The position numbers and the translations under genes were made by a program. The notes under the pieces are model-generated. The model made no database searches. It was not told the DNA's origin and saw only the letters and a list, made by a program, of their open reading frames with translations. Below, in pieces: positions 1 to 8,646 of a DNA stretch of 64,000 bases (its first letter is position 1; each line of letters starts with the position of its first letter). Source of the stretch: Bifidobacterium pseudolongum subsp. globosum (lineage in GTDB: Bacteria; Actinomycetota; Actinomycetes; Actinomycetales; Bifidobacteriaceae); the NCBI RefSeq assembly GCF_004155535.1, contig NZ_RYUH01000014.1:186001-250000 (forward strand). The letters run 5' to 3'.

Positions 1-2243
1 TCGACGGTCACGGCGAGGCAGGAGGCTTCCTCCCACGTGCCGCTGGTGATGTTGCCATCCCAGACATAGGAGCCGTCAATCAGCAGGCCCGCAGCGTCGA
101 CATGGTCATCTGGATCATCGGTTGCGGAGTCGCCCGGGAACTTGTTGCCGGCGATTTCACCGGCGCCACCGTTGTTGAAGATGACACGAATCGGGTCGTC
201 ACCAGCCTGATCGATGATGTCTTCCGGAATCTCGTAGACCTGATCGGCAGTGCCGTCACATGCGCCGGATTCGGCAGTCATCAGTTCGCCTGGCCACACC
301 GAATTCTGGATGACAGAGCCGGCAGGCGCATTGTTGTCGACATACACGTATGCGTAGATCTTGTTCCAAGTCGCCGGCTTCTTGGCATACGCCGTGTAGC
401 TGACGGTAGCGTTCGGGTCCTTCTTGGTGAAGGTCTCTTCGGCCTTGACAGAGTTGCCGTCCTGATCAGTGCCGGTCAGCGTGACGGTAATCTGCGTGTT
501 CACGGCGGACTTGGCGCCGATGGTGAGCTGCTGACCGTCGGTGAAGGAACCGGAGGCGCCTTCCGATGTGGAGTAACGGGCGTTGTTGACGTTACGGGCG
601 TTCAGCGTCACCGTGGTGGTGTCCGTCTTGAAAGTCTTGGAACCAGTGATTGAGAGGGAGGCGCGCGGTGTGTTCGAAGCATTGTAGAACACATGGATCT
701 TGCCACTGTTGACCGAACCGGACGTGATCTTCTTGCCCGAGACCGTGAGCTTGTTGCCATACACCTGATCAACATACTCACCATCGTCCAGCGTGGTGGC
801 CATGCCGGCGAGATTCTTATCGCCGTCCATATTGACCACGGTCACACCATCGTTCTTGTTGTTGCCATCAGCCTTGTAACGCTCGATCATCAGGCAGTTG
901 TCCTGCTGGCAGTTACGCAGATACTCCGCATTGCCCTCCATGGCGTTGCGGAACTTATTGACCCACTTGACCTCGGGATGCTTCCACTCGTCGTCGCCCG
1001 CGTCACCGAGCTGTGACTTCTCCGCGAAACGCGGGTTTGGAGCACCAGAACCGACCGGCCGGTTGAAGAAGAGCGGCGCACCACCGGAACGGGAGCCGAC
1101 AACACCCCAGCCCATGCGAATCTGCCAGGCCGTAAGCTCGCTGGAATGCTCGTTCGTGTTCGCATACGTATCATGCGACTCAACCCACGTCACCAACTGG
1201 TTGTCGCGCACGCCGTCACCCTGCAGGCTTCCCAGATTGCCCGCGTTCAGGCTCTTCCACTGCACCGCGTTGCGAATCGCATAGCCGAACTTGGAACCCG
1301 TGTTACCGCCGCCGTTCGAGGAATACTTGGCGAACAGAGCCGGATACGCGGGTGCATTCAGACCGTTGTCGCCCTGCAGCACCTCGCCGTACTGATACTG
1401 GGCGCCGTTGTTCAGAATCGTATCGAAATACGGCGAGTACGTACCGAACTCGTTCGGCAGCTCGATGTGCTTGGCGGCGTCGTAGCGGAAGCCGTCCACG
1501 CCGTCGGCAACGGCCTGCTTGAGGAACGCCTGCATACGGTTGGCGACGTTCTGGTTCTCCGTATTCAGATCCCACAGACCCAGCAGATGGCAATGCGTCA
1601 CCTGCCAACGCTTGCTGTAATCGATGGCGGTGCCGTTGTCACCGCAATTGCCCTCGGAACGCGTATGAAAATTGCTCGAATTGCGCCAGCTGTCCTCGAT
1701 GCCGTTCCAGTCGGCCGTGAAGTGGTTGATGACGGCGTCCACAATGATACGGATACCGTACTTATGGGCCTCAGCCGTCATGGCCTTGAGATCGGACTCA
1801 GTGCCCACCACAGCGTTACCAATGCTCGTGCCGGCCGGCTGATACACATAATACCAGTTCTCCGTAAACACCTTGCCATGGTTCGGGCCGACAATATTAC
1901 TGATTGGCGACGTCTGGATTGACGTATATCCTGCATCCGCGATCTCGGCCATATGATCCTTGATCGTGTTGAACGACCACATCCAAGCATGCAGAATCGA
2001 ACCGTAGTTCATCTCTTTGGCCAAGCCATTCGACTCACGTGCAGCTTCGAACTGCGCGTTGCCAAGCGTACGGTTATAGCTTGTCATGTCCGCAGCCTCG
2101 GCCGAGGACACGCCTACCACCATGCCGCCGAACAGCGTCGCCGCTGCGGCAAGTCCCGCTACGGCCTTCTTAATAAGCCGGCCTCCGAATGGACGACGGC
2201 CTTCGCCGGTCCGGGAAGCGGCTCTCTCAGACAGAGGTTTCAT
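1..2243 (-). CDS. Secreted alpha-amylase, GH13 (AmyE-like), C-terminus beyond window
   Basis: Extracellular endo-acting starch hydrolase; 747 codons are visible and the gene continues past the left edge. Residues 1-50 form a long signal peptide (RLIKK, hydrophobic run, cut after SSAEA). All four GH13 motifs are visible: DAVINH at 169-174, GFRYDAAKH with nucleophile Asp255, general acid Glu287 (QYGE), and ESHD with His357/Asp358. The sequence around GLWDLNTENQN and DAAKHIELP resembles the Bacillus AmyE subgroup (GH13_28). From about residue 610 there is a CBM25/26-like starch-binding module (aromatic-rich start, WPGELM, VIFNNGG). ATG at 2243 is preceded by AAGGAG about 10 nt upstream. More modules may lie outside, so an amylopullulanase cannot be excluded. 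It has its own promoter and is separated from the gene upstream by a terminator. Confidence 0.9.
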   Translation of the reverse strand, partial: MKPLSERAASRTGEGRRPFGGRLIKKAVAGLAAAATLFGGMVVGVSSAEAADMTSYNRTLGNAQFEAARESNGLAKEMNYGSILHAWMWSFNTIKDHMAEIADAGYTSIQTSPISNIVGPNHGKVFTENWYYVYQPAGTSIGNAVVGTESDLKAMTAEAHKYGIRIIVDAVINHFTADWNGIEDSWRNSSNFHTRSEGNCGDNGTAIDYSKRWQVTHCHLLGLWDLNTENQNVANRMQAFLKQAVADGVDGFRYDAAKHIELPNEFGTYSPYFDTILNNGAQYQYGEVLQGDNGLNAPAYPALFAKYSSNGGGNTGSKFGYAIRNAVQWKSLNAGNLGSLQGDGVRDNQLVTWVESHDTYANTNEHSSELTAWQIRMGWGVVGSRSGGAPLFFNRPVGSGAPNPRFAEKSQLGDAGDDEWKHPEVKWVNKFRNAMEGNAEYLRNCQQDNCLMIERYKADGNNKNDGVTVVNMDGDKNLAGMATTLDDGEYVDQVYGNKLTVSGKKITSGSVNSGKIHVFYNASNTPRASLSITGSKTFKTDTTTVTLNARNVNNARYSTSEGASGSFTDGQQLTIGAKSAVNTQITVTLTGTDQDGNSVKAEETFTKKDPNATVSYTAYAKKPATWNKIYAYVYVDNNAPAGSVIQNSVWPGELMTAESGACDGTADQVYEIPEDIIDQAGDDPIRVIFNNGGAGEIAGNKFPGDSATDDPDDHVDAAGLLIDGSYVWDGNITSGTWEEASCLAVTV

Positions 2244-2422
2244 GCCCGCTGTCTCCTTTTCTTCTCTAGAGATAAGGACTCTCTTGGGTTTCTTTTCTTA
2301 TTTCCCTTTGCAGGGTATATGTGCGCCAGTGCCATATTCACTGCGACTATTCGTCTCTCTCCGGAACTCAGGCTATGGCACTGCGGCCGTACAATCATTG
2401 TGCAACCGTTCGCATTGCATCT

Positions 2423-2451
2423 AGTATAGCGTTATCACGATACTATTCCAA
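2423..2451 (-). promoter_or_regulatory. Amylase promoter with overlapping dyad operator
   Basis: On the minus strand TTGGAA (2446-2451) and TATACT (2423-2428) are separated by exactly 17 bp. An imperfect inverted repeat with TAGTAT/ATACTA arms (2422-2445) fills the spacer and -10, the position expected for a LacI-family repressor site. The predicted leader is about 170 nt. The rest of the 410-bp gap 2244-2653 holds only this promoter and the upstream terminator; I see no other gene in it. Confidence 0.6.
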
Positions 2452-2586
2452 GTCGTGTTTCATACATCGCCAACGCTGTCATAGACTCGACGGTCAAGTA
2501 TCCAGACCCTTCACGGAATTTGCACACTGCACAATGACTTCACTGATTAATCCTCTCGTGTGGATTCCGTTATCAAGAAGCATATC

Positions 2587-2628
2587 TAATAAAAAGCGCG
2601 GGGCGACATTATCATGCCGCCCCGCGCT
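2587..2628 (-). terminator. Rho-independent terminator after DUF4012 gene
   Basis: Minus-strand GC-rich stem (AGCGCGGGGCG paired with CGCCCCGCGCT, short A/T loop) followed by TTTTTATT. It lies 26 bp past the stop of the DUF4012 gene. Confidence 0.8.
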
Positions 2629-2653
2629 CTACTCGCCTAGACCCTTTTGCTAC

Positions 2654-4486
2654 TCATTTATCCTCGCATTTCGGATCGAGGTAGGTGATGCCGTCATCGA
2701 CCCATCCCATCGGCGTCTGGTCAATCGTCAATGGGGCAGTCGCCTTCGGTGAGACACGCACATCAAAGGTGAAGGTTGCGATCTGCCCTGGGTTGATTTG
2801 CACGTACGTTTCGTAGGCGTTCACGCCGTCGATCGTCGTTTCCTTGGCTGCATCGACGTTGCCGCCGAGCTGCATGAGATTGCTGATCGATCCGCCTTGG
2901 GGCGCATAGAACAGGATCTTCTCCATGGCCTTGCCGGTGTTGTTGGTGTTGTTGCCGGTGATGTACATGGGAAGGGTCCGTGCCTCTTCCTGGGTCATCG
3001 TGTTGTGTACCATGAATTCGACGTGGTACAGGTCGCCATCATCGCAATTCACACGTTGGATCTTCGCCTCACGCTTGATATACCAGCCCATCTTGGAAGG
3101 GTTCTGTTCGGTCAGATAGATGCCGACGGACGGGTCGGTCTCGCTATTCGGAGTCTGGCCGGTGAAACCTGCGGCCTGGACGCCTTGCTCGATCTGCTCA
3201 TCGAACGCGTACATCGTGAAATGGCGGTCTTTCGCCATGGTGCCCAGCATCTGGCCGGTCTTGTACAACTTGCCCATGCTCATGTGCGAGAACATCGACT
3301 TCATGGCCTGGCTGGCCACAACGCCGAACAAAGCATCCGTCTCGCTTTCCGGATACTTCTGGTACACGGTGTTCATCAGGAATTCAGCGGTGTTGTCGCC
3401 AGTCAGCACAGTGCCGTCAGGCAGCGTCACATTGCCGTTGATCGCAATGAGCTCCTGCAAAAAGACCGGATCGACCATGACCACACCGTCAAGGGGCACA
3501 CCCTGCCCCCATGGCGTGCGGTTCCAGACGGATTGCATGGCGACCGCCGAATCGGCGGTGTTTGGGAAGACAGCCAAATCGCGGATATCGAACGACATGT
3601 GCAACGGCCCTTCGTCGGTGAACACCCGCTTCATATCCGCGGAATGATCGCCAATGCCATATGGCAGATAATCGCCGTTCGACCGGAAATCGCCGACATG
3701 CACGGTGCCGTTGGCCGTGACCAATTCGCCGACGGAGCCGATGAGGCCGCCCGAAGAACGCATCTCGGAAGGCGTCATTGCCATGACCGCATAGGTACGC
3801 TGCTGCCCACCACCCAAAAGCGTGGGCAGGACCTGGAATGTGTTCGACAGCGCATTCACACGGTCAGCGAGTTCATTGAGCTGCGTCTCGCCTTTGCTAT
3901 ACGCGGCGTGAATCATGCTGATTTCCGGCGTGGGGAGCGCGTCATAGTCGCGCACCTGCTGTTGGAATGACGCATTCGCCTGCTTCAATGGCTCCACTGC
4001 GTCGATGATTGGCTGCAGGTTCACGCCATCGTCGCCATTGGCAATCTGTGCGTCGCTCAATGTCTTCAAAACATTCACAAACTGTGGGATCGAATCCTGC
4101 ACAATGCCGTTGATGGCGGTCGTCATGCCTTGCACAGTGGAAATGTCATCGCCAATGAACGGCATCTTCGCCGCTGTATTCCACAGGCCGCCATGAGCGA
4201 TGTCCGCGGCCTGCTGGGTCTGCTGGGCGATCTGTGGAAGTGTGTCGCCGGCATGGGCCAGGGTCTCGGCGTCTCCTGTCGAGAATTTCGACAGCATGGC
4301 GATCGCGTTGTTTTCGTGGTCCTGCACTTGCTTCGCTTGCTTGTACAGCTGCCACCCCGCTATGCCTACCGCTGCAAGTACGAGGACGATGAATACGAGG
4401 ATCCCTACAACCCAAGGCCAGACACGCCGGCGCTTGCGGTGATGCCGGTGACGGTGGTGATACTGCTGCGCATTCGCTTGCGACAT
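2654..4486 (-). CDS. DUF4012-domain membrane-anchored protein of a polysaccharide locus
   Basis: 610-residue protein with a short His/Arg-rich cytoplasmic tail (residues 7-21), one membrane segment at about 23-46, and a large extracytoplasmic domain. A region from about residue 220 (LLGGGQQRTYAVM followed by SEMRSSGGLIGSVGEL) matches the hallmark of DUF4012, a family found in actinobacterial exopolysaccharide clusters with unknown biochemical role. ATG at 4486 has AAGGAG 6 nt upstream. It lies just downstream of a Wzz/BY-kinase gene on the same strand, which supports a role in export or wall attachment of a surface polysaccharide; this is inference. An LCP-type transferase was considered, but the DUF4012 signature fits better. 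Confidence 0.75.
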   Translation of the reverse strand: MSQANAQQYHHRHRHHRKRRRVWPWVVGILVFIVLVLAAVGIAGWQLYKQAKQVQDHENNAIAMLSKFSTGDAETLAHAGDTLPQIAQQTQQAADIAHGGLWNTAAKMPFIGDDISTVQGMTTAINGIVQDSIPQFVNVLKTLSDAQIANGDDGVNLQPIIDAVEPLKQANASFQQQVRDYDALPTPEISMIHAAYSKGETQLNELADRVNALSNTFQVLPTLLGGGQQRTYAVMAMTPSEMRSSGGLIGSVGELVTANGTVHVGDFRSNGDYLPYGIGDHSADMKRVFTDEGPLHMSFDIRDLAVFPNTADSAVAMQSVWNRTPWGQGVPLDGVVMVDPVFLQELIAINGNVTLPDGTVLTGDNTAEFLMNTVYQKYPESETDALFGVVASQAMKSMFSHMSMGKLYKTGQMLGTMAKDRHFTMYAFDEQIEQGVQAAGFTGQTPNSETDPSVGIYLTEQNPSKMGWYIKREAKIQRVNCDDGDLYHVEFMVHNTMTQEEARTLPMYITGNNTNNTGKAMEKILFYAPQGGSISNLMQLGGNVDAAKETTIDGVNAYETYVQINPGQIATFTFDVRVSPKATAPLTIDQTPMGWVDDGITYLDPKCEDK

Positions 4487-4516
4487 GCTGCTCCTTATGA
4501 ATCATTCACACTACAA

Positions 4517-4555
4517 AATCCGCGGATTCCTTGAATCTCAAGGAATCCGCGGATT
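4517..4555. other. Perfect 18-bp-stem hairpin between polysaccharide genes
   Basis: Positions 4517-4534 and 4538-4555 are exact reverse complements (18 bp) around a 3-nt loop. It sits between the stop of the BY-kinase gene and the start of the DUF4012 gene. On the minus strand it is followed only by TTTTG, so it may be a weak terminator, attenuator or mRNA-processing/stability hairpin that separates expression of the two genes. Confidence 0.7.
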
Positions 4556-4567
4556 ATCGGGAACCCA

Positions 4568-6055
4568 CTACTTGTTGAGCGAGAAGCGGCGCTTCTTGCG
4601 ATGGTCCTTGTCACGGTCCGAGTAATAGTAGTAGTAGTTGCTGCGCTCGAGCGACTTCTTCGATTCGCGCGCGCAGTTGAAGACAATACCACTTGTGGGC
4701 AGGTCAAGCGTGGTGAGCTCTTCGGAGATCTCACGCAGATCGCGCTTGAGTGTCTGGTCGCGGCGGCAGACCATGATGAGGGAGCCGCCACGGCGCACGA
4801 AGATGACGGCGTCGTTCGCCACAACCATCGGCGCGGTATCGATCAGCACATAATCGTAGCGGCCTATGGCGTTGTTGAGCAGCTCGACCATGATCGGGGA
4901 GTTGAGCAGCGTCGACGCGTTCGGCGGCTTGGGGCCGGCCGGCATGACATGCAGGTTCGGCGTCCAATAGCGCTGCACAACGTCCTTGACCGACGCCTGG
5001 CCGGAGAGCACGTGTGTCAGGCCTGCGGAACCGTCGATGTCAAGTTTGTTGGCAACGGAGGGGTGGCGCAAATCGGCGTCGATGAGCAGCACCTTCGCAC
5101 CGTTTTCGGCAAGCGCCGCTGCGATGTTGACCGAAGTCGTGGTCTTGCCTTCGCTCGCGCCGGTCGATGTGACCACTATGAGACGGCAGTTCGTGTCTTC
5201 GATAGGGGCGAGAAACGAGAGGTTCGTGCGGATACGACGAAAGTCCTCGGCGACCGGGCTGCCTGGTTCGTTGACCACAACCGGCTTGGACTCATTGAGC
5301 AGATCCACTTCCGGGATACGGCCGATGATCGGTGCATCGATGTATTCGCTGATCTCGTCATCATCCTGAATCTGCTTGGCCAGCACGTCCTTGAGCAATG
5401 CGGCGAACACACCAAGAATCAGGCCACCGATGATGCCGATGAGGATGTTGAGCTTCCACTTCGGTGCACTGGGCGTGGTCGGCGAGATTGCCGGCTGCAC
5501 AATCGACAGCTTGACCGACGAATGCGAGCCGGAGGCATACAGCGTGTTCTCCACCACGGAGCTCAGTGATTTCGCTATGGCATTCGCGATATCCGCCGCT
5601 TGGGCGGGATCGCCGTTGGTCACCGAGATGTTGACGAACGCGGTGTTCGTGGGGTTGGTGACACTGACCTGCCCCTTGAGCTGGCCCACCGTGGTGTGGA
5701 GACCAAGGTCATCGATGACCGGCTGGAGCACCGATTGCGTTGTGGTGAGCGCCGGATACGACTTGATCTGGCTCATGATGTACGAGCTACCGCTGTTCTG
5801 CTCGGACGAATTCGCAGTGCCGTCCGACGAATCATTGTACGTCGCGAACAACTGGGACGTCGTCGTATATTCCACAGGCGACATCGCGGTCAGTGTGATG
5901 ACCGCACCAAGCACAACAAAAAAGGTGATGATAATTGTGATGATGTGCTTGCGCATGATGCCGAAGAGTGCCGACAGCGTCATGCCGTCGTTTTCCTGCT
6001 TTGCACTAGCACCGGCTTGGCCGGAGGCTTGCTGCTCCATAGTATTTTCAGCCAT
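4568..6055 (-). CDS. Wzz chain-length determinant fused to BY-type tyrosine kinase
   Basis: Polysaccharide co-polymerase and autokinase, 495 residues from ATG 6055. An N-terminal Wzz domain has membrane segments at about 35-57 and 202-222 flanking an extracytoplasmic region; the cytoplasmic kinase follows. Walker A STGASEGKTTT is near residue 300, Walker A' LLIDADLRHP near 320, Walker B YVLIDTAP near 402, and the C-terminal tyrosine cluster is five consecutive Tyr near 472. Domains fused in one chain is the proteobacterial Wzc layout and also occurs in Actinobacteria. ATG 6055 gives MAENTMEQ; the upstream in-frame ATG at 6109 adds an unlikely basic leader. No glycosyltransferases are beside it in this window. 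Confidence 0.88.
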   Translation of the reverse strand: MAENTMEQQASGQAGASAKQENDGMTLSALFGIMRKHIITIIITFFVVLGAVITLTAMSPVEYTTTSQLFATYNDSSDGTANSSEQNSGSSYIMSQIKSYPALTTTQSVLQPVIDDLGLHTTVGQLKGQVSVTNPTNTAFVNISVTNGDPAQAADIANAIAKSLSSVVENTLYASGSHSSVKLSIVQPAISPTTPSAPKWKLNILIGIIGGLILGVFAALLKDVLAKQIQDDDEISEYIDAPIIGRIPEVDLLNESKPVVVNEPGSPVAEDFRRIRTNLSFLAPIEDTNCRLIVVTSTGASEGKTTTSVNIAAALAENGAKVLLIDADLRHPSVANKLDIDGSAGLTHVLSGQASVKDVVQRYWTPNLHVMPAGPKPPNASTLLNSPIMVELLNNAIGRYDYVLIDTAPMVVANDAVIFVRRGGSLIMVCRRDQTLKRDLREISEELTTLDLPTSGIVFNCARESKKSLERSNYYYYYSDRDKDHRKKRRFSLNK

Positions 6056-6185
6056 CGAGGTGTATTCCCATCTGAGAGGTGAGACCCTGCCGTACCGAGC
6101 GCCCTTCATAGCACGGAACGCGGTTGCCGGTCCTGTCTCTTGAATTCAGCTTTTTTATAGTAGCCTTTACACTCGACGCAATTGA

Positions 6186-7172
6186 TTACAGCCGCGCGAC
6201 CTGCACACCTTGCGTGTCGGTGGCAAGGTGCAGCACCTTCCAATGGCCGGATTCGAGCTGTTCGTGGGCCACGGCGTCAATCGCGCTGTTCGCGTCGCCG
6301 TTGTGCAGCACGAGCACGCACGGGCCGGCGCCGGAGACCATCGCGGCGAATCCGTTCGCGCGCAGCAGCGTGATCAGGCGCGTCGAAGGCTCCATGAGCG
6401 GCCCGCGGTACGCCTGGTGCAGCTTGTCTTCGGTGGCTTCCATCAGCAGCTCGTTCGGGTCGCGCGGGCTCGTCAGCATGGCCGGGTTCATCGCGCCGAT
6501 CAGCAGCGCGGCACGCGAGACGTTGAACACGGCGTCGGCGAACGGCACAACCGTCGGCAGCGCCTCGCGCGCCTTGCTCGTGGAGAGTTCGAAATCGGGG
6601 ATGAACACCGAAGCCGTGACATCAGGCCCCACCAGGTAGTTCACCGACCGGAACAGCGCGGCGGGCGTGGTGCCGTCCGGCTGCACGACGCCATCACCCG
6701 GCTGTGTCCACGAGACCGTCATGCCGCCGTAGACCGCGGGCGCCACGTTGTCCGGATGCCCCTCGAGCTGCGCCGCGTAATCGAAGATCACATCGCGGTC
6801 GAGCTCGCCTTCGTGGCTGAAGGCATAGGCCGCGGCGATGCCGGCCACGATCGCCTCGGCCGAGGATCCCATGCCGCGCGCCTGCGGGATGCGGTTGTGT
6901 GCTTCGAGGATGAATCCGGTCTTGCTCAGGCCGAAGCGCGAGCATGCACGGCGGAACGTGGAGACGACCAGATGCGACTCGTCGCGCGGCAGCGTGTCCG
7001 CGCCCTCGCCGTCAATGATCACTTGCGCGGCCATGTTGAGCGGGTCGGAGCTCAGCGTGAACTCCAGTTCGTCGTGGTAATCCAACGCGAGTCCCACGGT
7101 ATCGAACCCAGAGCCGAGGTTGGCGCTGGTCGCGGGCACACGCACGTGCACCTTGCGGGTAACCGGATCCAT
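6186..7172 (-). CDS. thrB: Homoserine kinase
   Basis: Phosphorylates L-homoserine with ATP in the threonine branch of the aspartate pathway (cytoplasm). 328 residues, normal for the GHMP kinase family. PATSANLGSGFDT at 13-25 is the N-terminal GHMP motif, RGMGSSAEAIVAGI at 99-112 is the ATP-binding glycine-rich loop, GHPDNVAPAVYGG follows, and GAGPCVLVL is the C-terminal GHMP motif. It lies 64 bp downstream of hom on the same strand, the usual hom-thrB arrangement, and is probably co-transcribed. Confidence 0.96.
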   Translation of the reverse strand: MDPVTRKVHVRVPATSANLGSGFDTVGLALDYHDELEFTLSSDPLNMAAQVIIDGEGADTLPRDESHLVVSTFRRACSRFGLSKTGFILEAHNRIPQARGMGSSAEAIVAGIAAAYAFSHEGELDRDVIFDYAAQLEGHPDNVAPAVYGGMTVSWTQPGDGVVQPDGTTPAALFRSVNYLVGPDVTASVFIPDFELSTSKAREALPTVVPFADAVFNVSRAALLIGAMNPAMLTSPRDPNELLMEATEDKLHQAYRGPLMEPSTRLITLLRANGFAAMVSGAGPCVLVLHNGDANSAIDAVAHEQLESGHWKVLHLATDTQGVQVARL

Positions 7173-7236
7173 CGGGAAAATCCTGCCTTACTAGTCAGTC
7201 TGTGATTGGGTCAATCGCCGGCGGGCGGCTGCGCGG

Positions 7237-8547
7237 TCAGTCGAGCACGCGCAGGATCGACGGCTCGCCGGTCACGCAGTCGAGTTCGCAGACCTCGGCC
7301 ACGGTGGCGCGCAGCGTGTTCTCGTCGGTCATGTGCGTCACGAGGCGCAGCTGCTGGATCTCGCCGTCGTAGCCCGGGTCCTTGAGCGTGGGCTTGAGGT
7401 CCTGGTTCACGCCGTTGATCGAGACGCCGTTCTTCGCGAAAACGGCGGAGATCTTGGCGAGCACGCCGGGGTTGTCGTGGATCAGGAAGCGCACGGCGAA
7501 CGCGGCCTTCGACGCGCTCAGCGGCGCGATCGGATAGTCGTTGTACATGCGGATCGCCGGGCCGGTGCAGCCGGCGGCGATGTGCCGCGCGACGGTCACG
7601 ATGTCGCCCACGACGGCGGAGGCGGTCGGTGCACCGCCGGCGCCGCGGCCGTAGAACATCAGGTCGTCGGCGTACTCGGCGCGCAGGAACACGGCGTTGA
7701 ACGAGCCGCGCACCGAGGCGAGCGGGTGCTCCTGCTTGATGAGGGCCGGGTAGACGCGCGCGGAGACGCCATCGTCGGTCTTGTCGACGACGGCGAGCAG
7801 CTTGATGACACGCCCTTCGGCGGTGGCCGCGGCGATGTCGTCCGCGGTGATGCGCGTGATGCCCTCAACGGTCACGTCGTCGATGCCGACGTTCGTGTGG
7901 AAGCCGAGCGTGGCCATGATCGCGGCCTTGTTGGCTGCGTCGTAGCCTTCGATGTCGCCGGTCGGGTCGGCCTCGGCGTAGCCCTTGGCCTGCGCGTCCT
8001 TGAGCGCCACGTCGAAATCGAGGCCCTTCGTGGTCATCTCGTCGAGGATGTAGTTCGTGGTGCCGTTGACGATGCCGAGCATGTCCTTGACCTGGTCGCC
8101 GACGAGCGATTCGCGCAAGGGGCGCACGATCGGGATCGCGCCGCCCACGGCCGCTTCGAAGTAGATGTCGACGTTGTTGTCTTCGGCCGTCTTGTACAGT
8201 TCCGGGCCGTACTTGGCGAGCAGCGCCTTGTTGGCGGTCACGACGGACGCGCCGTTCTTCATCGCCTCAAGCACGAACGTGCGGGCCACGCCCGTGCCGC
8301 CGATCAGCTCGACGACGATGTCCGCGTTCTTGACGACGGACATCGTGTCGGAAGTCAGCAGCGACTTCTCGATCCACGGAAAATCGACTTCCTCCGGGTC
8401 GAGGCACGCCACGCCGGACAGTTCGATCGGGCGCCCGATGCGCTGCGCGAGCTCGTCCTTCTGCTCCACGAGCAGACGTGCGGTCTGCGAGCCGACGGTC
8501 CCTGCCCCCAGCAGGCCCACTCGAATCGGTGCGTTGTTCTCTGCCAC
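7237..8547 (-). CDS. hom: Homoserine dehydrogenase with ACT domain
   Basis: NAD(P)H-dependent reduction of aspartate semialdehyde to homoserine, the common precursor of threonine and methionine. 436 residues: Rossmann motif GLLGAGTVG at 11-19, catalytic-domain signature GDIEGYDAANKAAI near 194, and a C-terminal ACT domain from about 345 (AVRFLIHDNPGVLAKI), which in this family gives threonine feedback control. The start is GTG at 8547 with AAGGAA 7 nt upstream. It stands between lysA and thrB. Confidence 0.96.
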   Translation of the reverse strand: MAENNAPIRVGLLGAGTVGSQTARLLVEQKDELAQRIGRPIELSGVACLDPEEVDFPWIEKSLLTSDTMSVVKNADIVVELIGGTGVARTFVLEAMKNGASVVTANKALLAKYGPELYKTAEDNNVDIYFEAAVGGAIPIVRPLRESLVGDQVKDMLGIVNGTTNYILDEMTTKGLDFDVALKDAQAKGYAEADPTGDIEGYDAANKAAIMATLGFHTNVGIDDVTVEGITRITADDIAAATAEGRVIKLLAVVDKTDDGVSARVYPALIKQEHPLASVRGSFNAVFLRAEYADDLMFYGRGAGGAPTASAVVGDIVTVARHIAAGCTGPAIRMYNDYPIAPLSASKAAFAVRFLIHDNPGVLAKISAVFAKNGVSINGVNQDLKPTLKDPGYDGEIQQLRLVTHMTDENTLRATVAEVCELDCVTGEPSILRVLD

Positions 8548-8646
8548 TGTCCGTTCCTTTCGTGCGGCGGTTGATGCTGCTGCTCATTGTACGGGCAACG
8601 CGCGAGGATGCGCGCCGCCCGTCCATAACTGATCTGCTTGGTGAGG

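Noticed and set aside
4601..5569. 322-codon plus-strand frame antisense to the BY-kinase
   Set aside because: No ribosome site or motif; the kinase Walker motifs on the other strand are clear.
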